Shown here one piece after another: positions 1-8,985 of a stretch of 19,346 bases of DNA. The DNA lies in assembly GCA_032433595.1 (NCBI GenBank), contig JASWJB010000527.1, positions 1 to 19,346 of the forward strand, read 5' to 3'. Source of the DNA: Conoideocrella luteorostrata. Taxonomy: Eukaryota; Ascomycota; Sordariomycetes; Hypocreales; Clavicipitaceae. The translations under genes and the position numbers were made by a program. Numbering within the stretch: position 1 is the stretch's first letter; each line of letters opens with the position of its first letter. Under the pieces are notes generated by a model, which worked only from the letters and a program-made list of their open reading frames with translations, made no database searches and was not told the DNA's origin.

Positions 1-125
1 TTGTTATTGTTGTTGTTGTTGTTGTGTTACTCTGTGCTACGTACCAGCCCCGTATGAGCTCGCTCGCTCGCTCGCTGGTCCCCCGACCGAGCAAACTCTG
101 CTATTGCACCGTGGGCACTGCCTGC
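1..125. repeat. 3' end of a C-type repeat block (C1), truncated by the window start
   Basis: The segment starts with a TTG triplet run. It continues with TACGTACCAGCCCCGTATG, a CTCG run, GGTCCCCCGACCGAGCAAAC and TGCTATTGCACC. The same order is found at 18361-18480, and in diverged form at 8880-8985 and 5915-5995, each time just before an A-type triplet block begins. It is therefore the terminal unit of a C block whose start lies outside the window. No coding potential is seen. Confidence 0.75.
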
Positions 126-2895
126 TATTCTTGCGTGGGCAGCGGCGGCGGCGGCATCAGTAGCAGCATCTCACTTTCCCCCTCCCGACCGCTACGATTG
201 TGGCCAGAACCCGGCCGGAATCCTTGCCTGTGGGCGTCGTCATTAGCAGCAGCAGGAACATTATCATCGGCTGACTCTTCCCCTTCGTGAGTGCTGACTT
301 TTCCCCTCTCCCAAGTGCTGACAGCGGCAGCGGCAGCCTCATCATTAGCAGCAGGCTTTTCTCCCTCCCGACCGTACGATCGTGGCCGGAAACCCGACCG
401 GAATACTGACCTGTGGCCATTGTCATCATCAGTGGCGGCGGCGGCAGCGGCATTTCTTGCGTGGGCACCAATATCCTCATCAGAAGCAACGGCATCATCA
501 GCATCATCAGCATCATCAGCATCATCAGCAGCAGCAGCATTTTTCACGTGGGCAGCAACAACCTCACTAGCAGCAGCAGCGGCGGCAGCGGCATTTCTTG
601 CGTGGGCACTAATACCCTCATTAGCAGCAACGGCATCATCATCATCAGCATCAACATCATCATCTTCTTCATTAGGTGAATTTCCCCCTCTCCCGACCGC
701 TGCCATCGTGACCAGAATCCCGACGGTGGCCATCACCACTATCAGCAGCAGCGACATCATCATCAGCAGCAGCAACGAGCGCAGCGAGGCCGGGGGTTTG
801 GGGGCTTGCCCCCATATCAACACATTGTGTACACCGTGACTGGATATCATGGGGGCGCGCCCCCAAACCCCCGGCCTAGCTGCGCTCGTACGTGCGAGCG
901 GCGGCATCATCAACGGCAGCAACAGCATTATCATCATTATCAGGTAACTTTTCCCCCTCCCGACCGCTGCTATCGTGACCAGAACTCTGACCAGTGGCCT
1001 TCATTATTAGCAGCAGCGAAATCATCAGCAGCTAACTTTTCCGCTCCCTCCCGACAACTACTATAGCGACCGAAATCACAACCTGTGGCCATCATCATCA
1101 GCGGCAGCAGCATCATCATCAGCAGCAGCATAAACATCAGCTGACTCTTCTCTTCTCTCGTGTGAGTGCTGGCTTTTCCCTCTCCCAGGTGCTGACAGCA
1201 GCAGCGGCGTTTCTTGCGCGGTAGTAACATCCTAATCAGCAGGAACGGCAGTATCCTTATCAGCAGCAACGACATCATCATCGGCGACGGCGACATTATC
1301 ATCATCAACATCATCATCATCATCAGCGGGAGGAGTAGCGGCATTATCGTCAACATCATCATCAGCAGCGGCATCACCAGCAGCATCACTATCATCATTA
1401 TCGGCCGACTTTTCCCCATCCGACCGCTATAATCGTGACCGATATCCTGACCAGAATCCCAACCTGTCGCTATCATCATTATTATCAGCAGCAGCGGCAT
1501 TATCGTCGTCATTAACAGCAGAAGCAGCGGCGGCAGCGGCATATATTGCGTGGCAGTTCTTGCGTGGCAGAAACATCATCATCATCAGGTGACTTTTCCC
1601 CCTCCTGACCTCTACTATAGTGACCGAATCCTAACTTGTGGCCATCATCAATAGCAGCAGCAGCGGCATCATCAGCAGCGACAGTAGCGACATTTCTACG
1701 TGGGCAGCAACATTCTCATCAGCAGCGGCGGAATCACAAGCAGCGGCAGCGACATCGTCATCATTATCGACTGACTTTTCCCCTCCCGACCGCTATAATC
1801 GTGACTGAAATCGTGACCAGAATCCGAACCTATGGTCATCATCATTGTTATCAGCAGCAGAAGCAGCGGCAGCAGCATCATCATCAGTAGGTAACTCTTT
1901 CCTCTCCCGAGTGCTGACTTTTGCCCTTTGCTGACCGCTCCATTATTAACAGCAACAGCATTATTATCAGCAACGGCATCATCAGCGGCGGAAGCAGCGA
2001 CAGCAGCGGCAGCAGCGACATTTCTACGTGGGCAGCAACATTCTCATTAGTAGTAGAGGCACTATCGTTAACTAGTAGCAAAAGCATCTTACTTTTCCCC
2101 CTCCCGACCGATACTATCTTGACCGGAATCCTTACTTGTGGCTATTAGCAGCGGTGCCATCATCATTACCAGCCAACTCTTCCCTCTCGTGAGTGCTGGC
2201 TTTTCTACTTTCAAGTGCCAACAGCAGCGGCATTTCTTGCGTGGTAGCAACATGCTCATCTGCAGCAACGGCATCATCATCTTCAGCAGCAGGAGCAGCG
2301 GCATCATCAACAGCAGCAGCCATCTTTCTTGCGTGGGCAGCACATCGTCATCAGCAGCAGCAGCAACATTACTTGCGTGGGTAGAACATCCTCATAGTAG
2401 CAATAGAATCATTATTATCAGGTAACTGTTCCCTCTCCCGACTGCTACTATCGTGACCAGAATGGTGGCCAGAATGCTAACCTGTGGCCATCATTATTAG
2501 CGGCGGGCGGCATCATGACCAGCAGCAGCGGCATCATCGACATTAGCAGCAGCAGCATCTGACTTTTTTAGCTCCCGAACGTTACTACCGTGACCAGAAT
2601 CCCGGCCGGAATCCTCACCTGTGGCCATGGCCATCATTATCATCATCATCAGAAGCAGCAGCAGCAGCGTCTGCTGACTCTTCACTCTCCCAAGTGCTTA
2701 CTTTTCCCCTCTCCCAAATGCTTACTTTTCCTCTCTCCCAAATGCTAACAGCAGCAACGGCATTTCTTGCGTGCGCAGCAACAGCATCATCACCAGCAAC
2801 AGCATCATCACCAGCAGCGGCATCATCATCGTCATCTAACGTTTCCCCCTCCCAACCGCTACTATCTTGACCAGATTCATAACCAGAAATTCTGA
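126..2895. repeat. A-type repeat block A1: CAG/CAT/CGG triplet tracts with conserved modules
   Basis: This 2.8 kb block holds no credible gene. It alternates triplet tracts of CAG, CAT and CGG (for example four CATCATCAG units from about 493) with three recurring modules. Module D (CCCTCCCGACCGCTA, then a GTGACCAGAATCC-like stretch, then CCTGTGGCCATCATC) appears about 12 times, near 178, 362, 683, 952, 1043, 1413, 1597, 1780, 2098, 2430, 2570 and 2850. Module S (TGACTCTTCCC, GTGAGTGCTGAC, TCTCCCAAGTGCTGACAG) appears near 275, 1138, 1895, 2170 and 2680. Module T (TTTCTTGCGTGGGCAG then CAACATCCTCATC) appears near 450, 590, 1205, 1690, 2020, 2235, 2330 and 2765. Long frames here translate to Met/Leu/Ser/His/Ala runs and are products of the triplets. 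Confidence 0.8.
776..900. repeat. GC-rich foldback (inverted-repeat) element, copy 1
   Basis: The left arm (from 776: CGAGCGCAGCGAGGCC, then GGGGGTTTGGGGGC) is complementary to the right arm ending at 888 (GCCCCCAAACCCCC, then GGCCTAGCTGCGCTCG), with an A-for-C change in the right arm. Short nested palindromes sit inside the arms: GGGGGCTTGCCCCC on the left and GGGGGCGCGCCCCC on the right. A further near-palindrome follows at 883-900 (CGCTCGTACGTGCGAGCG). The loop contains ATATCA/ACATTGTG/GGATATCA. It has no coding capacity and could be a MITE-like foldback element. The same element occurs at 9458 and 19245. Confidence 0.85.
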
Positions 2896-4924
2896 TTAGA
2901 ATCCTAACCTATAGCCACCACCATCATGGTATCGTGAATATCCTCATTGTCTTTAAATTAACTTGCGAGATCCGATGCTTCTTGCGGCCTGTACATCGTC
3001 CGACATTCGAACCTTTCAACAAGCTTATCAGATTGACCTGCGATATCCAAGGCTTCTTGATGCGCCTGTACATCACCCGAGATTTGATTCTTTTCAACGA
3101 GCTCGTTGGATTAACTTGCAATATCAGATACCTCTTGCAATGTACGTCTTGCGAGATTTAAACCTTTCAATGAGCTCGTTAACTGACTTGCAATACCTGA
3201 TGCTTCTTGTAGCCTGTACATCGTCCAACATTCGAACCTTTCAATGAGCTCGCCAGATTGACCTGTGATCTGATGCTTCGATAGCGACTGTACGTCTTCC
3301 GATATTTGAACATTTCCACGAGCTCGTCAACTAACTTGCATTACCTAATGCACCTTGCAGTGTACGTCTTCCGGCATTTGAGCCTTTCAACGAGCTTGCC
3401 AATTGACTTGCAGTACCTGATTCTCCTTGCAGTGTACGTCTTCCGACATTTGAACCTTTCAACGAGCTCGTTAACTGGCTTGCAATGCCTAATGCTTGTC
3501 GCGGCCTATACATCCGACATTCGAACGTTTCAACGAGCTCGTCAGATTGACCTGTGATCTGATGCTTCAAGAGCGCCTGTATGTCTTCCGACATTTGCGT
3601 TATCTGGTGCTTCTTGCGGCGTGTGTATCTGTCAACGACCTCGTCAACTACTCGATACTTCTTACAGAGCTTGTACGTCTTCCGGGAATCGAACCTTTCA
3701 ACGAGGCCGTGAACTAACTTTCGATATCTGATGCTTTATGCAGTGTACGTTTTCCGAGGATTGAACCTTTGAGCGAGCTCGTCAGATTAACCTGCAATGT
3801 CAGATGCCTGTACGTCTTCCGAGATTTGAGCCTTTTCAACGAGCTCGTCAGATTAACCCGCAGTGTCTGATGCCTGTACGCCTTCCGAGATCTGAACCGT
3901 TCATTCTCTTGGTTAGCTACCGTACGATCTATAATACCTGTACGTGTTCCTGGAATTGAACCTTTTTGACGAGCTCGTTAGGTTAAACCTGCAATCTAAT
4001 GCTCCCTGCAACGCCTGTAGGTCTCCCGACAATTGAACCTTTCAACGAGCTCGTCAGATTAATCTGCAATGTCAGATGCCTGTACGTCTTCCGAGATTTC
4101 AGCCTTTCAACGAGGTCGTCAGATTAACCCGCAATGTCTGATACCTGTACGCCTTCCGAGATTTGAACCGTTTCATTCTCTTGGTTAGTTACCTTATGAT
4201 CTATAATACCTGTATGTCTTCCGAGAATTGAACCTTTCAACGAGCTCGTTAACTAACTTTCGATGTCTGATGCTTTATGCAGTGTACGTCTTCCGAGAAT
4301 TGAACCTTTCAACGAGCTCGTCAGATGAACCCGCAATGTCTGATGCCTGTACGCCTTCCGAGATTTGAACCGTTTTATTCTCTTGGTTAGCTACCGTATG
4401 ATCTATAATACCTGTATGTCTTCCTGGAATTGAACCTTTGAACGAGCTTGTCAGATTGACCTCCGATATCAGATGCCTGTACGTCTCCCGACCATTGAAC
4501 CTTTCAACGAGCTCGTCAGATTGACCCTGCGATATCAGATGCCTATACGTCTCCGACATTTTAACCTTTGCATCGTCTTCGCCAGCTGCCTTACGATATA
4601 TAATACCTGTATGTCTTCCGGGATTGAAACCTTTTCAGCGAGCTCGTTAGATCGACTTGCGATATCGAATGCCTCCCGGAGCCCCGTACGTCTTCCGAGA
4701 TTTACACCTTTCAACAAGCTCCTTGTGGCCTGCATGTCTTCCGAGAATCGAAACACTTCATCCTCTTCGTCGGAATACCTTGCGATATCGGATAGGATAC
4801 AATGCTTCCTGCAGCCTGTAAGTCTTGCGAGATTTAAACCATTCAACAGGCTTGTCAACTGACTTGCAGTACCTGATGCTTCTCGCAGCGCTATACACCT
4901 TCCGAGGAGGACACTAGTCCTTCT
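2896..4924. repeat. B-type repeat block B1: degenerate 70-78 bp tandem array
   Basis: Diverged tandem units share the order CTTCCGAGATTTGAACC, then TTTCAACGAGCTCGTC, then AGATTGACCTGCGATATC, then TGATGCTTCTTGCAGC and GCCTGTACG. Successive TTTCAAC marks near 3013, 3091, 3164, 3238, 3312, 3384, 3456 and 3527 give spacings of 71-78 bp. From about 3720 units often carry shorter inserts or deletions. Around 3890, 4165 and 4370 a variant unit with TTCATTCTCTTGGTTAG recurs. Each unit holds the palindromes ACGAGCTCGT and GATATC. No frame stays open through it in a gene-like way. Confidence 0.85.
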
Positions 4925-5995
4925 CAGAAAACGGCTTATAGTGTCTTCCCCTTTCCGCTTACAACTCAAGCGAAAAGCCACCCATCCCGCCGGCATCTTG
5001 TGTGCTCTCCGCTGCAGAGTTGCCGGGCGCGCGCCGGGAGCGTCTCGTACAATTGGAAAGCGACGAAAGCTTGCTCTCGAATTCATTCGACCTGGTCATT
5101 CTTGCAGACCCATTGAAATCGATAGCGCAAATGCGGACAACTCGACAGCTGATGCGACCAGGAGGTTTCTTGCTCATGGCTACTCCGGAAGATGGTTGCA
5201 TACACTTGAAGTTTCTTCAAACAGCCATGGACATGGAAGCCCCCACAGTCGCCATGTCGCTCGCCCAGCTGCACAGAGAGCTGAAGGAATCGGGCTTCTC
5301 TAGAGTGTTGCGAGTCTTGTGCGCCATATTTGGTCTGGTCTCGTGTTATTGCTGTTGTGTTATGCTATTGTGTTGTGTCATATTATTGCGCCTGTAAGTC
5401 CGCCTGCCGCTGAATTCCTGACTGAGTGGTTCTTCGTAGACTGCGCACTCCGTGCTGCATTCATGGCGCTGCGTCTTGTTGCATTATATGCGCTGGGATT
5501 GTCTGCATCTTTTGCACCAGGCGTTATCCTGTCTTGAGCGCTGATTATGGTGTTGCTCGTTATGCTGTGTTACATGTTGCATATTGCTTGTAAGCCCCCT
5601 GATTGCCAAGTCCCTGACTGAGCGGGTTTTTTCGTAGAGTACGCACCAGGTGTTTTGTTTTGTGCCTTGTATTTTACTGCACCTTATGCGCTAGGCTTGT
5701 GTGCATTATTTGCGCCAGTTTTATTCTGTCTGGTGCGCTGGTTACAATGTGTTGCATGTTGCTTGTGAGCCCCTGTTCGCTTTTAGTCCAGTTTTTGGCA
5801 GTTTACGCGCAGAGTGTAATATTTAGGACGCTCTCTTTTATTTTATTATATACGCCGTAGGTTTCTGTATCTTTTGCACTAGGCATTGTCCCATCTTGTG
5901 CCCTGGTCACTATTGTGCTGTTGTGCGTTTACTCTTGTGTTACCTACGAGCCCACTAAGCCCTGCTTTATTGCACCTCAGGCACCGCTGTCCTCG
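4925..5995. repeat. C-type repeat block C2, interrupted by a captured gene fragment
   Basis: The start (4925-5040) has the C-block head: CGGCTTATAG, TTTCCGCTTACAACTC, AAGCGAAAAGCCACCCATC, CCGCCGGCAT and GCAGAGTTGCCGGGCGCG. It matches 17440-17560 and, in diverged form, 8150-8270. A methyltransferase-like coding fragment then replaces the expected sequence (5038-5309). From about 5310 the C units resume: TTCGTAGACTGCGCAC, GCATCTTTTGCACCAGG, GTAAGCCCCCTGATTG and CTGACTGAGCGGG recur about every 175-200 bp up to the triplet tract at 5996. Confidence 0.75.
5038..5309 (+). pseudogene. fragment of a polyketide-synthase-type SAM methyltransferase domain
   Basis: One plus-strand frame reads about 88 codons that look like the C-terminal half of a class I SAM-dependent methyltransferase. 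FDLVILADPL fits the beta-4 strand and following loop, QLMRPGGFLLMATPEDG fits the post-motif strand (usually LLKPGGKLLL), and MSLAQLHRELKESGFSRV fits the late MS-AQW--LL-ESGFSG segment of C-methylation domains in fungal highly reducing polyketide synthases. The SAM-binding GxGxG half, a start, and all other PKS domains are absent, so it cannot be a working enzyme. Both edges fall inside C-block repeat sequence; the left edge lies in GCGCGCCGGGAGCG, which is shared with the copy at 17550. The frame itself has no stop, suggesting recent capture or insertion. Assignment to PKS rather than another methyltransferase family is by motif resemblance only. Confidence 0.5.
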
Positions 5996-6370
5996 CGCAG
6001 GCAACAGCATCATCAGCAGCAACAGCAATATCCTCATCAGCAGGAGCGGCATCAGTGACATCCTCATCATCATCAGCAGCAGCGGCGGCGGCATCATCAT
6101 CATCAGCGACATCATCATTATCAGCTGACTTTTCTCTCTCCCAAGTGCTTACTTTTCCCTCTCCCCCAAGTGTTGACAGCAGCAGCAGCAGTATCATCAT
6201 CATCATCATTAGCAGCAGCAGCGGCAGCAGCAGCGGCAGCAGCATCATCAGCAGCATCATCATCATCTTCTTCAGCAGCTGACTCTTCCCTCTCCTAAGT
6301 GCTAGCTATTCCTCGCTCCCGAGTGCTGACTTCTCTCCTCTTCCAAGTGCTGACTTCCCCCCTCTGCCTA
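5996..6370. repeat. A-type repeat block A2 (short)
   Basis: CAG/CAT/CGG triplet tracts (for example 6180-6275) are separated by S-module sequence (CTCCCAAGTGCTTAC, CCCAAGTGTTGACAGC, CCTAAGTGCTAGC). This is the shortest A block and the only one without a foldback element in this window. It joins C2 at GCACCTCAGGCACCGC and passes into B2 through a D-like stretch. No gene is seen. Confidence 0.75.
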
Positions 6371-6386
6371 CCGCTCCTATGATAAC

Positions 6387-6434
6387 CGTCTTCCCGAACG
6401 TCTTCCCGAACGTCTTCCCGAACGTCTTCCTGAC
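6387..6434. repeat. 12-bp tandem repeat, four units
   Basis: CGTCTTCCCGAA is repeated three times without change, followed by a fourth unit CGTCTTCCTGAC. It lies at the A2-to-B2 junction. Related sequence (GACCGTCTTCCTGACC near 9195 and GGACCGTCTTGCTGAC near 9748) occurs at equivalent places, so it is a local expansion of the D-module tail. Confidence 0.95.
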
Positions 6435-7195
6435 AGAACTAGATCGCGACCGACAATTCAATCATCAAAGAAATCGTCTTGGTCAGATTGTCTCACGATA
6501 TCTGATGGATCTGATGGTTCTTGCAGCGCCTGAACTTAGCGCACCTTTCAACGAGCTCGTCAACTGACTTTCGATATCTAATGCTTTATGCATTGTACGT
6601 CTTCCGAGAATTGAACATTTGAACGAGCCCGTCAGATTGACCTGCGATAGCAGATGCCTGTACGCCTTCCGAGATTTAAGCTTTTCAACGAGCTCATGAG
6701 ATAAATTTACGATATCGAATGCCTTATACAGCCTGCACGTCTTCCGAGGATTAAGCCGTTCGAGCGGCTCCTCGCAGCCGGTACTTCCAAGATTTGAGCC
6801 TTTTCAACAAGCTCGTCAGATCGACCCGCGATCTGATGCTTCTCGCAGCGCCTGAACCTTTCAACAAGCTTGTCAGATTGACCTACGATGTCTGAGGCTT
6901 CTCGCAGCATCCGTACGTCTTCTCAGAATTGAACCTTTCAACGAGCTTATCAGATGAATTTACGATATCGAATACCTTATGCAGCCTGCACGTCTTCCGA
7001 GGATTAAACCGTTCGACCAGCTCCTTGCAGCTAGTACTTCCGAGATTTGAGCCTATTCAAGAAGCTCGTCAGATGCCTATACGCTTTCCGAGATTTGAAC
7101 TGTTTCATTGTCTTTGTTAGCTACCTTGCGATATGTAATATCTGTACGTCTTCCGGAAATTGAACCTTTTAACGAGCTCGTCAGCTTAACTGTCA

Positions 7196-7570
7196 CAGGA
7201 AACACTCAACATCACCGAAAACGCACGATGCGACCGGAAACATTCAACATTACCGGAAGCATTCAATATCATCCGAAACGTAATATGCCGACGGAAGCGC
7301 ATCGCTGGAAGCATTCAATGTCACAGGAAACGTTCCTCACAACCAACGCACGATGCAATCAACATCACCGAAAACGCACGATGCGACCGGAATCATTCAA
7401 CATTACCGGAAGCATTCAAATTCAACAGAATCGTACGACCGGAAGCATTCAATATCGTCGGAATTGAACGATGCCGACGAATGCGCACCGCACGAGGAAT
7501 TCAACATCGCCGGAAACCTACGATATCGTCAGAATCAATGGAACGGAATAAATGCATGGAAGAAGGAATA
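7196..7570. repeat. minisatellite of GGAAGCATTCAA-type units with a 61-bp direct repeat
   Basis: The stretch is made of imperfect units around ACCGGAAGCATTCAACATC and CGCACGATGC. A 61-bp segment at 7206-7266 is repeated at 7359-7419 with one difference (A to T), an offset of 153 bp. It is unlike the surrounding B units. A 119-codon plus-strand frame across it (7108-7467) reads repetitive ITGSIQ/NITGSIQYH-like sequence and is probably an accident of the repeat. Confidence 0.8.
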
Positions 7571-8140
7571 TCGCAGAGATAAATAGTAGCCGAATCCCCG
7601 TCAATTAGGTAGAAATCAAGGACATTTTTCCACTGCCTCAGAGACCGACTTCCATAGCTGCTCACTTGTGACATTAACTTAAGCTACTAGATGCCACTTG
7701 CAGCGCCTATACATTTCGAGATTTAAACCTTTCAGCGAGCGTGTCAGATCCACCTGCGATATCGAATGCCTCCTGCAGCCTGTGCGTCTTCCGTGATGAA
7801 AACCTTTCAACGAGCTCTTTGCAGCCTGTACATCTCCCGATATGTGAGCCTTTTTAACAAGCTCGTCACCTGTACGTCTTCCAAGATTTAAGCCTTTTCG
7901 ACGTCTTCGTCAGATCAACATACGGTATTTGATGCCTGTGCGTCTTCCAAAATTCAAGTCTTTCAACCAGTTGGTCGGATTAACCTACGATATCCATTGC
8001 TTCTCGCAGAGCCTCTACGTTCTGAGATTCAAGCCTTTTCAATAAGCTCTTTAGATTAACCTGTGATATCTATGCTTCTTGCAGCATCTATATATTTTCT
8101 GATATTTAAGCCTTTTTAACAAGAGAAAGAGGTAAACCAT

Positions 8141-8985
8141 AAGGACCAGTGTTCTCCTCGGAGAACGGCTTACAGCGTCCCTTTCCCGCTTATAACTTCA
8201 GCGAAAAACTACCTATCCCGCTAGCATTTTGTGCACTGCCCGCCGCAGAGTTGCCTGGAGCGCCGCTCGAGCCTGCATTGCATGTTTATTGTATGCGCCG
8301 GGCTGTTCTGCCTCTTTTGCGCCAGGCTTCGACCCGGTTGGTGCGTTGGTGGCCGAGTTGCTGTTGGGTTCCGTTGGCTGGGCCCGGCCCGGCAGGACAT
8401 GGTTTTTGGCGGATTGCGCGCTAGGTGTTTTGTTTCGCGCCCTGTTTTTTTATTACAACTCATGCACTGGGCTCTTGGGCATCTTTTGGGCCGGGTTTTA
8501 CTAGCCCTGGTGCACTGGCTAGTCATGGTATGTCATGTTGCATGCTGCTTGTAAGCCCCCTGATTGCTGGATCCCCGGCTCAGCGGGATTTGTGTGGATT
8601 GCGCTCCAGGTGTTTTGTTCCACGCCCTGCTTTCTAGTGCACCTCGTGCGCTGGGCTTATGTGCATCTTTTGCACCAGGTTTAGTCTTGTCTCGTTGTAT
8701 TTCTATTGTGTGGTGTTATACGCTGCTTGTAAGCCCCCCTGATCGCTGTATTTCTAACTAAGAGGGCTTTTTGTAGATTACGCACCGTGTTCTGCATTTA
8801 CGACGCTGCCTCTTGCTGCATTATACGCGCCCTGATTATTTGTATCTTGTGCACTAGATATTGTCTTATCTTATGTGCTGGTTGTCGTGCTGTGTTGTTG
8901 TGTTGCACTTGTGGCTCGCTGGTCCCCCGACCGAGCAAGCCCTGCTAGTATTATTGCACCTTGGGCGCTGCTGTTATTTCGTGGG
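8141..8985. repeat. C-type repeat block C3
   Basis: The head (8150-8275: GGAGAACGGCTTACAGCG, CCCGCTTATAACTTCAGCG, GCCGCAGAGTTGCC) is a diverged version of 17440-17545. The following units hold GTAAGCCCCCTGATTG at about 8552 and GTAAGCCCCCCTGATCG at about 8730, 178 bp apart, each followed by a GTAGATT/GTGGATT-GCGC stretch and TGTGCATCTTTTGCACC. The tail (8918-8975: CTCGCTGGTCCCCCGACC, GAGCAAGCCCTGCTAG) leads into A3. Small frames of 60-107 codons rich in Ala/Cys/Leu/Pro are not credible genes. Confidence 0.75.

Larger units (their letters stand above)
6371..8140. repeat. B-type repeat block B2, with an internal unrelated minisatellite
   Basis: It opens with ATCATCAAAGAAATCGTC and TTGGTCAGATTGTCTCACG, an A-to-B junction also found at 9790-9830. 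Diverged B units follow (TTCCGAGAATTGAAC, TTCAACGAGCTCGTC, GATATC, TGTACGTCTTCC) to about 7195 and again from about 7685 to 8120. Between them lie a different repeat (7196-7570) and about 110 bp of unassigned sequence (7575-7685). The block ends where C3 begins near AAGGACCAGTGTTCTCCTCG. No gene is supported. Confidence 0.75.

Noticed and set aside
1..40. Telomere or subtelomeric repeat end from the TTG run at the window start
   Set aside because: The run is TTG/TTGTT, not TTAGGG, and the same junction occurs internally at 18361.
125..937. Long minus-strand frames in A blocks (for example 125-937, 970-1542 and 8951-9676) rich in Met, Leu, Ala and Asp
   Set aside because: They translate CAG/CAT/CGG triplet tracts in shifted frames, change composition with the repeat, and show no domain or splice context.
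3660..3700. tRNA gene suggested by the minus-strand GGTTCGATTCCCGG
   Set aside because: The T-stem halves are not complementary, no convincing A box or acceptor stem exists, and the motif repeats with the B unit.
2896..4924. CRISPR-like array
   Set aside because: The B units are diverged over their whole length with no constant repeat plus unique spacers, and the context is fungal.
7108..7467. 119-codon plus-strand frame through the GGAAGCATTCAA minisatellite
   Set aside because: Its sequence is simply the repeat translated, and it begins in B-type repeat and ends without a domain.
8221..8761. Small overlapping frames in C3, some with hydrophobic runs suggesting membrane proteins
   Set aside because: The equivalent positions in C2 and C4 do not keep the frames open, so there is no sign of selection for protein.
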